From: an uncultured bacterium | GTDB taxonomy: Bacteria; Bacteroidota; Bacteroidia; Bacteroidales; Bacteroidaceae | Direction of reading: 5' to 3' | Length of the DNA: 8,986 nucleotides | Assembly: GCA_905215655.1 (NCBI GenBank) | Contig: CAJMQT010000078.1 | Coordinates: 1-8,986 of the forward strand | Shown: piece by piece, positions 1 through 7,009 of the stretch | How the letters are laid out: each line of letters begins with the position of its first letter | Numbering within the stretch: the stretch's first letter is position 1 | Notes under the pieces: model-generated | What the model was told of the DNA's origin: nothing | The model's database searches: none | The model's input: the letters and a program-made list of their open reading frames with translations, nothing else | Position numbers and translations under genes: made by a program

Positions 1-1
1 C

Positions 2-3000
2 GAGGTCGTAGTGACCGGTATGCAGAAGATGGACAAACGTCTGTTTACGGGTGCCGCCACAAAGGTAGACGCAAGCAAGGCAAAGCTCGACGGTGTTGCC
101 GACGTGAGCCGCGCCCTTGAAGGTCGTGCCGCCGGTGTGAGCGTTCAAAACGTGTCGGGTACGTTCGGTACGGCACCTAAGATCCGTGTGCGTGGTGCAA
201 CCTCTATCTACGGTTCGTCGAAACCTCTGTGGGTTGTCGACGGTGTCATCATGGAGGACGTTACCGAGGTAGACGCCGACGCCCTGTCTTCGGGTGACGC
301 CGCGACGCTTATCTCCAGCGCGATAGCAGGTCTTAACGCTGACGATATCGAGAGTTTCCAGATTTTGAAAGACGGTTCGGCTACATCTATTTATGGTGCG
401 CGCGCGATGTCAGGTGTCATCGTCGTCACCACGAAGAGAGGTAAGGCAGGCTCGACAAAGATCAGTTATACGGGCGAGTTCACGATGCGCCTGAAACCGA
501 GTTACAGCCAGTTCAACATCATGAACTCGCAGGATCAGATGTCCGTTTACAACGAGATGTATAACAACGGTTTCTTCTCGTTCACACAGTCTTACCGTGC
601 TGCGAGCAGCGGTATCTACGGACGTATGTACCACCTTATGAACGACTATAACTCCGTGACCGGCAGCTACGGTCTGCCCAACACGCCGGAGGCTATGGCG
701 GCATATCTGCGCGAGGCTGAATACCGCAACACCGACTGGTTTGACGAGCTGTTCAGCACGGCTATCATGCAGAACCACTCAATCAGCATGTCGTCAGGTA
801 CGGACAAGGCGCAGTATTACGCTTCGTTCAGCTACATGGACGACCCGGGATGGTCAATGAAGAGCAAGGTAAAGCGTTACACGTCAAACATCAACGCGAT
901 GTACAACCTCAGCAAGAAGGTGTCGTTGAACATGATCGGCAACGCCAGCTACCGTAAGCAGGAGGCGCCGGGAACTATGAACGGCAACGGTGCCAACGTA
1001 GTGACGGGAGAGGTGTCGCGCGACTTCGACATCAACCCCTACTCTTACGCCCTCAACACCTCGCGTACGCTCGACCCCAACGCTTACTACCTGAGAAACT
1101 ACGCTGCGTTCAATATCAAGAACGAGCTTAACAACAACTACATGGATCTCGACGTGGTTGACATGAAATTCCAGGCAGAACTGAAATACAAGCCCATCAC
1201 GAAGGTTGAGCTGTCGGCTCTCGCAGCATACAAATACTCCACGACCACACAGGCTCACCGCATCAAGGAAAACTCCAACCAGGCGCTGGCATTCCGCGCC
1301 ATGGACGACGCCACCATCCGCGACAACAACCCGTGGCTCTACACCGACCCCGACAATGCCAACTCGCTGCCGGGAACAGTGCTCCCCGTCGGAGGTTTCT
1401 ACCGCGAGACGAAATATAAGATGAACAGCTGGGACTTCCGTGCCACGGCAAGCTACAACGACGTGTTCAACGACACGCACATCCTCAACGTCTACGGTGG
1501 TATGGAAATCAACAACACCGACCGTAGCCGCACATTCTTCAACGGCGTCGGCATGCAGTACGAGATGGGTATGCTCGGTTCTTACGACTACAAGTTCTTC
1601 AAGCAGGCGAGTGAGGAGAACTCAATCTATTACTCGATGAACAATGGTTACAGCCGCGAGGCGTCATTCTTCGGCACGGCCACCTATTCTTATAAGGGAC
1701 GTTACACCATCAACGGCACAATGCGTTACGAAGGCTCCAACCGCCTGGGTAAGGCGAGAAGCGCACGCTGGCTGCCCACATGGAACATCTCGGGAGCATG
1801 GAACGCTCACGAAGAGCCGTGGTTCAACAAGCAGAAGGTGCTGTCGCACGCAACGCTGAAAGCGTCTTACTCGCTGACGGGTGACAAGCCCGCCGTTACC
1901 AACTCGCAGGTAATCATCAGCAGCTACAACCCGTGGCGTCCGTTCACAGGCGACAAGGAGAGCGGTCTGGAGATTTACGACTTCTCCAACCCCGACCTGA
2001 CCTACGAGAAGAAGCACGAGCTGAACCTCGGCGTTGACCTCGGTTTCCTGAACAACCGCATCAACTTCTCGTTCGACTGGTACACGCGTAACAACTACGA
2101 CCTGATCGGTCCGAAACGTACATCGGGTACCGACGGTACAATCACCAAGTACGCCAACGTGGCAAGCATGAAGTCTTACGGTGAAGAGTTCACCCTCAGC
2201 ACGAAGAACATCGTGACAAAGGATTTCAACTGGAACACCGACTTCATCTTCTCTCACACGAAGAGTGAGGTTACAAGCCTCGACGCAAAGACACGTATCA
2301 TCGACCTTATCTACGGAAACGGTTTCACGATGGAGGGTTATCCTTATCGTGCGCTGTTCTCGATGGACTTCAAGGGTCTGAACAGCAACGGTCTGCCGAC
2401 CTTCATCAACGAGAACGGCGAACTTACGGTCAGCGACCTTTACTTCCAGTCGTACAACACGCAATATCTGAAATATGAAGGTCCTACCGACCCGACAATC
2501 ACAGGCTCGCTCGGCAACACCTTCTCTTACAAAGGCTGGCATCTCAATGTCTTCATAACTTACGCCTTCGGCAACGTGGTACGTCTTGACCACGCATTCT
2601 CTTCGAGATATTCAGACCTCGACGCCATGCCCAAAGAGTTCAAGAACCGCTGGGTGGTATCGGGCGACGAGAGGAGAACGAACATCCCGGCAATAGCCGA
2701 CCTCCGTCAGTTGCAGAACGACAACCAGCTGAGCTACGCTTACAACGCCTACAACATGTCGACGGAGCGCATCGCCAAGGGTGACTTCATCCGTATGAAG
2801 GAGATTTCAATCGCTTACGACTTCCCGAAGAACTGGATCAAATTCATCGGTCTGAGCTCGGCAAGCGCAAAATTGCAGGCCACCAACCTGTTCCTGATTT
2901 ACGCCGACGACAAGCTGAACGGACAAGACCCCGAATTCTTCAACTCAGGCGGTGTAGCCGTACCTATGGCTCGACAGTTCACATTCACCCTGCGTCTGGG

Positions 3001-3007
3001 TATCTGA
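2..3007 (+). CDS. SusC/RagA-family TonB-dependent outer-membrane transporter (5' partial)
   Basis: This is the outer-membrane channel of a SusCD importer, which moves a bound substrate into the periplasm using TonB energy. The frame is open to the left edge, and the first codons read EVVVTG, the junction that precedes the plug in SusC proteins. The signal peptide and the carboxypeptidase-D-like N-terminal domain are therefore outside the window. The GTG at 11 is an internal codon, not the start. The plug spans about nt 80-450 and includes ALEGRAAGVSVQNVSG, RVRG, WVVDGV and LKDGSATSIYGARAMSGVIVV followed by TTKRG. The rest, to nt 3004, is beta-barrel, with the typical late segment GPTDPTITGSLGNTFSYKGW and the C-terminus RQFTFTLRLGI. 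About 1,001 residues are visible, so only roughly 100 or so appear to be missing. The gene is followed 24 nt later by susD, the usual order. I see no frameshift. Family assignment is secure; substrate is not known from sequence. Confidence 0.96.
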   Translation, partial: EVVVTGMQKMDKRLFTGAATKVDASKAKLDGVADVSRALEGRAAGVSVQNVSGTFGTAPKIRVRGATSIYGSSKPLWVVDGVIMEDVTEVDADALSSGDAATLISSAIAGLNADDIESFQILKDGSATSIYGARAMSGVIVVTTKRGKAGSTKISYTGEFTMRLKPSYSQFNIMNSQDQMSVYNEMYNNGFFSFTQSYRAASSGIYGRMYHLMNDYNSVTGSYGLPNTPEAMAAYLREAEYRNTDWFDELFSTAIMQNHSISMSSGTDKAQYYASFSYMDDPGWSMKSKVKRYTSNINAMYNLSKKVSLNMIGNASYRKQEAPGTMNGNGANVVTGEVSRDFDINPYSYALNTSRTLDPNAYYLRNYAAFNIKNELNNNYMDLDVVDMKFQAELKYKPITKVELSALAAYKYSTTTQAHRIKENSNQALAFRAMDDATIRDNNPWLYTDPDNANSLPGTVLPVGGFYRETKYKMNSWDFRATASYNDVFNDTHILNVYGGMEINNTDRSRTFFNGVGMQYEMGMLGSYDYKFFKQASEENSIYYSMNNGYSREASFFGTATYSYKGRYTINGTMRYEGSNRLGKARSARWLPTWNISGAWNAHEEPWFNKQKVLSHATLKASYSLTGDKPAVTNSQVIISSYNPWRPFTGDKESGLEIYDFSNPDLTYEKKHELNLGVDLGFLNNRINFSFDWYTRNNYDLIGPKRTSGTDGTITKYANVASMKSYGEEFTLSTKNIVTKDFNWNTDFIFSHTKSEVTSLDAKTRIIDLIYGNGFTMEGYPYRALFSMDFKGLNSNGLPTFINENGELTVSDLYFQSYNTQYLKYEGPTDPTITGSLGNTFSYKGWHLNVFITYAFGNVVRLDHAFSSRYSDLDAMPKEFKNRWVVSGDERRTNIPAIADLRQLQNDNQLSYAYNAYNMSTERIAKGDFIRMKEISIAYDFPKNWIKFIGLSSASAKLQATNLFLIYADDKLNGQDPEFFNSGGVAVPMARQFTFTLRLGI

Positions 3008-3031
3008 TAAAAACAAAAATTATAAAGCAAC

Positions 3032-4603
3032 ATGAAAATGAATTTATCAAAATATATTGCATTTTGTGGGGTCGCCCTGATGACGCTCGCATCGTGCGAC
3101 AGCTTTCTTGACAAGCTGCCCGACGACCGCGCCGAGGTGGATAACGGAAACAAGATTACCAGTTTCCTGACATCGGCTTACCCGACGGTGGCAAACACCC
3201 TGATAAACGAATTGAGCACAGACAACGTCACGGACAACGGACGTTCTTACTCGGCAACAATTCTTTGCGAGGATGTCTATCGTTTCAGAGATATCACGGA
3301 CGAGAGCTTCGACTCGCCCAGACATATCTGGAACGGATATTATACGGCGGTAGCGACGGCAAACCAGGCTATTGCGGCTATCAACGAGGCAGGTGCCGAA
3401 GGCTTGAAGGCACAGCTCGCCGAGGCTAAGCTCTGCCGCGCTTACTCGATGTTCGAGCTCGCTACGACATTCTGCATGGCTTACAACCCCGAAAAGGCTG
3501 ACGAATATCTCGGTCTGCCCTACCCCACGGAGCCGGGAGTTGAGGTCATCGAGCGTGGAACACTCCGCGAGCTTTACGAGAAAATCAACAAGGATATCGA
3601 AGAGGCTCTGCCCGACGTCAACGACGCCATCTATTCGGCGCCCAAGTATCACTTCAACATGAAGGCGGCTTATGCCTTTGCAGCACGCTTCAACCTTTAT
3701 TACATGAACTACGAGAAGTGCATCAAATACGCAAACATGGTGCTCGGCGATACGCCGAAATCGCTTATGCGCGTTTACGAGCCTTACACGGCGTTCGGAT
3801 ATGATGACATAGGCAACCGCTACATCATGTCGTCAGAACAGGCGAACCTCATGCTCGTAACAGCCGGAAGTATTGCAGGACGTTGCATCAACAGCCTCAG
3901 CTCACCGCGTTTCGCATTCAGCTCGACAATGGCAAGTTACGAGGTCATCTGGCCGGCTATGCCTTGGGGCTCGGGCTCTACCAACACGACATTGTATGTC
4001 GCAAACATGCTTTACGGCCCGGGATACGTAGTAATCTTCCCGAAAATGGTCGAGAACTTCGAATACTCGGATAAAGTGACGGGCACAGGTACGCCGCATA
4101 TCGTACGCACCGCGTTCACGGGCGACGAGACAATACTTTGCCGCGCAGAGGCTTACGCCCTTTTGGGTGGCGCCGAAAACAACGCAAAGGCTGTTGCCGA
4201 CATCAACACATGGATCGAGACTCACTGTCGCGAGAGCAAGGGTACGGCTGTACGCCCTGTTTTGACGCTCGCAGACATCAACAACTTTATCGGCGAACTC
4301 GACGTGGCTCCCGTAACGCCGGAGACCTCGCGCGACCGCTCTATCCGCAAAAAGTTCAACCCGCAAGGATTTACCGTGGCGGAAGGCACGCAGGACAACC
4401 TCCTTCAATTCATCCTTCACATGCGCCGCATCGAGACCCTGCACGAGGGCTTGCGCTTCATGGACCTGAAACGTTACGGCATCGAATTCACTCACCCCGT
4501 CGCAACGGAAGACCCTGTTATCTTCAAGGCAGGCGACCTCAGAGGAGCGATCCAGCTGCCTAACGACGTGCTCAGATCAGGCGTAGAGGCTAATCCGAGA
4601 TGA
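3032..4603 (+). CDS. SusD/RagB-family surface lipoprotein
   Basis: This is the substrate-binding lid that pairs with the SusC channel encoded just upstream. The 523-residue product begins with a signal peptide and lipobox ending LASC, with the lipidated Cys at residue 22, followed by the SusD-typical DSFLDK. Helical TPR-like segments are visible at about 130-147 (AEAKLCRAYSMFELATTF) and 364-379 (GDETILCRAEAYALLG). The hallmark C-terminal signature MRRIETLHEGLRFMDLKRYG lies at 464-483, and the protein ends IQLPNDVLRSGVEANPR. Length is normal for the family. The ATG at 3032 places the hydrophobic signal correctly; the spacer before it is A-rich with no strong Shine-Dalgarno, as is usual in Bacteroidetes. 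The stop codon overlaps an ATG at 4600 (ATGA). Several Cys residues (79, 136, 148, 230, 284, 370, 399) make it somewhat cysteine-rich. The ligand cannot be read from sequence; a peptide is inferred from the neighbours. Confidence 0.95.
   Translation: MKMNLSKYIAFCGVALMTLASCDSFLDKLPDDRAEVDNGNKITSFLTSAYPTVANTLINELSTDNVTDNGRSYSATILCEDVYRFRDITDESFDSPRHIWNGYYTAVATANQAIAAINEAGAEGLKAQLAEAKLCRAYSMFELATTFCMAYNPEKADEYLGLPYPTEPGVEVIERGTLRELYEKINKDIEEALPDVNDAIYSAPKYHFNMKAAYAFAARFNLYYMNYEKCIKYANMVLGDTPKSLMRVYEPYTAFGYDDIGNRYIMSSEQANLMLVTAGSIAGRCINSLSSPRFAFSSTMASYEVIWPAMPWGSGSTNTTLYVANMLYGPGYVVIFPKMVENFEYSDKVTGTGTPHIVRTAFTGDETILCRAEAYALLGGAENNAKAVADINTWIETHCRESKGTAVRPVLTLADINNFIGELDVAPVTPETSRDRSIRKKFNPQGFTVAEGTQDNLLQFILHMRRIETLHEGLRFMDLKRYGIEFTHPVATEDPVIFKAGDLRGAIQLPNDVLRSGVEANPR
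4600..4603 (+). other. ATGA stop/start overlap between susD and the zincin gene
   Basis: The susD stop TGA (4601-4603) overlaps an ATG at 4600 that is in frame with the metallohydrolase lipoprotein. This is the geometry of translational coupling by termination-reinitiation. However, the better start by signal-peptide logic is 33 nt downstream at 4633, so the overlap may instead produce a minor N-extended form or be chance. The extension (MIVKQRKRTET) is strongly basic and would lengthen the n-region of the signal peptide rather than destroy it. Confidence 0.35.
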
Positions 4604-4632
4604 TTGTAAAACAAAGAAAAAGAACAGAAACA

Positions 4633-5547
4633 ATGAAACATATAAGTTTAATTTGGCTTTTTATCGCCGCTCTCGCATTTGCCGGATGTAGCGACGACGA
4701 CCTCAGCCCGACGAGCGTCATTCCCGATGACACTACAGAGAAAAGCGAGTTTGACAAATGGCTGGACAAGAACTACGTTGACGAGTATAACATGCGGTTC
4801 CAGTATCGCTACAACGACAAGGAGACAGACCAGAAGTACAACGTAATTCCCGCAGAGCTCGACAAGTCGTTGGCTCTCGCCATACTCGTAAAGCATGTAT
4901 GGCTCGAGACTTACCGCGAACTGGTAGGCACAGAGTTCATCAAGACTTACTGCCCGCGCGTCATACAGCTGGTCGGCTCATACCTCTACGACGCACAGGG
5001 TAAGATTGTGCTCGGTACGGCGGAAGGCGGTCTGAAAGTAATGCTTTACGGCGTCAACAACCTCGACATCAACAATCCAAGAATTAACGTCGACGACCCT
5101 TATGAGCCGAGAAACGCGTCTCCCATCGACCTGAACTATTGGTACTTCCACACCATGCACCACGAATTCTGCCACATCCTTACGCAGACAAAGAACTATT
5201 CTACCGAATTCCAGACAATCAGCTCGGGCAAGTATCACGCCAGCGACTGGATCAACGTTAAAGACGAAGACGCGGCTACCGAAGGCTTCGTAACGGGATA
5301 CGCCAGCAGCGAATACAACGAGGACTTTGCCGAGGTGTTCGCTTGTTACGTAACAATGTCGAAGACCGGCTGGAACCGCATCATCGAACAGGCAGGACCG
5401 GAAGGAGCAGAAATCATTAACCAGAAACTCACGATCGTAAGAGAGTACTTCCAGAACAGCTGGGGCATCGATCTCGACAAACTGCGCAGCGTCATCCTTC
5501 GTCGCTCGGCAGAGGCTCCGACACTCGATTTACGCAACTTAAACTGA
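4633..5547 (+). CDS. Zinc-metallohydrolase lipoprotein of SusCD loci (HExxH, Peptidase_Mx1-like)
   Basis: This is a probable surface zincin. The 304-residue product has a lipobox ending FAGC (Cys19) followed directly by SDDD, matching the acidic lipoprotein-export signal that sends Bacteroidetes lipoproteins to the cell surface. The zinc motif HEFCH is at residues 177-181, inside YFHTMHHEFCHILTQ, with Glu178 as the expected catalytic base. A downstream NEDFAEVFACYV stretch (229-240) probably supplies the third ligand, with Glu234 the best candidate, 53 residues after the second His. Size, lipobox and position beside SusCD fit the 'substrate import-associated zinc metallohydrolase lipoprotein' family and Pfam's putative zinc-binding metallopeptidase Mx1. 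I chose the ATG at 4633 because MKHISLIWLFIAALAFAGC is a complete signal peptide. An in-frame ATG at 4600 overlaps the susD stop and would add 11 basic/polar residues. The gene ends 7 nt before the next one. Peptide hydrolysis is plausible but unproven; the substrate could be another amide or ester. Confidence 0.9.
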   Translation: MKHISLIWLFIAALAFAGCSDDDLSPTSVIPDDTTEKSEFDKWLDKNYVDEYNMRFQYRYNDKETDQKYNVIPAELDKSLALAILVKHVWLETYRELVGTEFIKTYCPRVIQLVGSYLYDAQGKIVLGTAEGGLKVMLYGVNNLDINNPRINVDDPYEPRNASPIDLNYWYFHTMHHEFCHILTQTKNYSTEFQTISSGKYHASDWINVKDEDAATEGFVTGYASSEYNEDFAEVFACYVTMSKTGWNRIIEQAGPEGAEIINQKLTIVREYFQNSWGIDLDKLRSVILRRSAEAPTLDLRNLN

Positions 5548-5554
5548 TTTGACA

Positions 5555-6910
5555 ATGAAAAAGTTACATAGCATCATCACACTGCTTGCAGGCGTTTTTG
5601 CCTTTACGGCATGTACGTCTGAGGTCGATGACATTTTCAGCGAGTCATCCACCGACCGCATCAAAGCCGAAATGACGAAAACAAAAGAAGTGTTGGAGTC
5701 GGCGCCGAACGGCTGGGTAATGGAATATTACGGCTCGTTGACCTACGGCGGATACAACGTCCTCATGAAGTTTGACGGCGACAACGTGACCGTGGGCAGC
5801 GAGAAGGTGGGCAGCCACCACAACGCAGGCATAGGAACGGACGGCAAGGTCGTTACCGCGACGTCGCATTATAAGTTCGAGAACAGTCAGGGTCTCGTGT
5901 TGTCGTTCGACGACTACAACGAGATTTTCCACTACTTCTCTGACCCGAGCAACGCCGATTACGGTCAGAACGGCGACGGAATGGAAGGCGACTTGGAGTT
6001 CCGCGTCATTTCCGTAACGCCCGAGAAGATCGAGCTCGTCGGCAAGAAGCACAATACAAGAATTTACATGTATCCCGTTCCGGCAGAAAAGACGTGGGAA
6101 GATTATATCACGGAAATAAGTGAGACGGAAAGTTTCATGACTTCACGGTCTTACGAGTTTGTGGTTGAAGGCTCGGAGCGCGAAATCAACGTCACCACTT
6201 CTTACCGCCGCCTCGTCTTCGAGTACAAAGACGATATCGGAGACAAAAAGACAGTTGTTGCCCCGTACATCGTAACGAAAGACGGCTACAAGATGTACAA
6301 GACCTATGACGTAGACGGCACGGAAGTGTCAGGCGTTGTCAAGGGAGAAACCGAAGAATTCTTCTTCCTCGAAGGCAATGACAAGGCACGCCTCTACACC
6401 TACGTCCCCACTCTTGCCGAGATGTTCCAGACAAACATGTGGTTCGTCAACTATCCCGACCTCGGCGAATTTGCCAAACCGTATTGGGACGAGATGCGCG
6501 AGAAGCTGAAGACGGCAGGCATGAACGGCACTAAGAACCGTCTGATATGGGCATTGTTCGGAACATACGGCGACAAACTGGCGTTCCACATGCAGGCAGG
6601 TTCGGACTACTGCTACTACGGCATCCGCGTGACATCGCTCAACGAAGAGGGCAGCGAAATCAAAATTGCAATAAATACGACGGTAAACAACAAGCCCGGT
6701 CGCGACTATTTCAAGTCATACGGCATGAACCGCGCAATGGTTCCGTTCTCCGGTCAGGGTTCACGCGGTCGTGAGTTCACTCTTACCACCGACAACAAGC
6801 GTCACCCGTCTTACATTATCCTTACGGACAAGAACGAGCCTACCAACGTGATTAAGTTGTGGGCAAACGAGGTTGATTATCCTTACGGAGACCTCGACGC
6901 CGACAAATAA
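5555..6910 (+). CDS. DUF4302-type lipoprotein of SusCD operon
   Basis: This is a predicted lipoprotein of unknown biochemical function. The 451-residue product has a signal peptide with lipobox FTAC (Cys20), followed by TSEVDDIFSES, a short acidic linker. The family-typical start of the mature domain is clear: SSTDRI, then an amphipathic helix and SAPNGWVMEYY at 49-59, then YGGYNVLMKFDGDNV at 64-78. A GDLEFRV segment is at 145-151. No catalytic motif is evident, and the rest looks like mixed beta structure rich in aromatic and charged residues. DUF4302 proteins of this length are characteristically encoded beside SusCD pairs and the zincin lipoprotein, so it is probably an accessory surface subunit, for example for substrate binding. 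I start it at ATG 5555, 7 nt after the previous stop, rather than the TTG two codons upstream, because MKKLHSIITLLAG is a normal n-region. It is the last gene of the tight cluster and is followed by a structured element. Confidence 0.87.
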   Translation: MKKLHSIITLLAGVFAFTACTSEVDDIFSESSTDRIKAEMTKTKEVLESAPNGWVMEYYGSLTYGGYNVLMKFDGDNVTVGSEKVGSHHNAGIGTDGKVVTATSHYKFENSQGLVLSFDDYNEIFHYFSDPSNADYGQNGDGMEGDLEFRVISVTPEKIELVGKKHNTRIYMYPVPAEKTWEDYITEISETESFMTSRSYEFVVEGSEREINVTTSYRRLVFEYKDDIGDKKTVVAPYIVTKDGYKMYKTYDVDGTEVSGVVKGETEEFFFLEGNDKARLYTYVPTLAEMFQTNMWFVNYPDLGEFAKPYWDEMREKLKTAGMNGTKNRLIWALFGTYGDKLAFHMQAGSDYCYYGIRVTSLNEEGSEIKIAINTTVNNKPGRDYFKSYGMNRAMVPFSGQGSRGREFTLTTDNKRHPSYIILTDKNEPTNVIKLWANEVDYPYGDLDADK

Positions 6911-6918
6911 AAATACCT

Positions 6919-6970
6919 TTTGAAGGCGCCCGGCAACGGGCATATAAACCTAACGCCGAGCGCTTTCAAA
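6919..6970 (+). terminator. Nested stem-loop after the SusCD operon, possible terminator
   Basis: The arms TTTGAAGGCGC (6919-6929) and GCGCTTTCAAA (6960-6970) can pair over 11 positions with one G-U wobble. Inside them GCCCG-GCAA-CGGGC (6928-6941) forms a perfect 5-bp hairpin with a GNRA tetraloop, sharing two bases with the outer left arm. It begins 8 nt after the DUF4302 stop, which is where a terminator is expected. The sequence after the stem is AT-rich (TGATTTAATCAATTTT) but is not an uninterrupted T tract. A weak intrinsic terminator, a 3'-end processing barrier, or a leader structure of the next gene are all possible. Confidence 0.5.
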
Positions 6971-7009
6971 TGATTTAATCAATTTTATTAACAAATTTAT
7001 TTTTTAGTT
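6971..7009 (+). promoter_or_regulatory. AT-rich leader before the secreted-protein gene
   Basis: This 39-nt stretch is almost entirely A and T and separates the structured element from the ATG at 7010. It is a likely place for a promoter and A/T-rich translation-initiation region. I find no exact Bacteroidetes -7 box (TAnnTTTG) and no Shine-Dalgarno sequence in it. The change in base composition here coincides with the start of the AT-rich gene, suggesting that gene is its own transcription unit. Confidence 0.25.

Noticed and set aside
11..13. GTG as the start of the SusC gene
   Set aside because: The frame is open to the left edge and the codons before it read EVV, part of the standard EVVVTG segment. 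The true start lies upstream of the window.
884..1480. 198-codon minus-strand frame, and similar antisense frames at 410-778, 3047-3652 and 3902-4495
   Set aside because: All lie opposite conserved SusC or SusD coding sequence and give low-complexity Val/Arg/Cys-rich products without signals or domains.
1664..2593. 309-codon open frame on the minus strand inside the SusC gene
   Set aside because: It lies fully antisense to a certain SusC barrel. Its product is rich in Val, Arg and Cys with no recognisable domain, as expected from the complement of GC-rich codons.
2899..3153. 84-codon minus-strand frame across the susC-susD junction
   Set aside because: It overlaps the conserved ends of both genes in antisense and has no signal peptide or domain. 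The junction itself is a normal A-rich spacer.
4138..4563. 141-codon plus-strand frame overlapping the end of susD
   Set aside because: It is an out-of-frame shadow. The susD frame here encodes the conserved MRRIETLHEGLRFMDLKRYG signature, and the alternative product is Arg/Pro/His-rich without a domain.
5549..5551. TTG as the start of the DUF4302 gene
   Set aside because: The ATG two codons later begins a normal lipoprotein signal peptide, and the TTG is not needed.
6914..6922. TACCTTTTG as a Bacteroidetes -7 promoter box for the gene at 7010
   Set aside because: It has one extra T relative to TAnnTTTG, no convincing -33 partner, and it overlaps the stem-loop arm.
6975..6991. TTAAT/ATTAA inverted repeat as an operator
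   Set aside because: Five-base A/T-only arms in AT-rich DNA are expected by chance.
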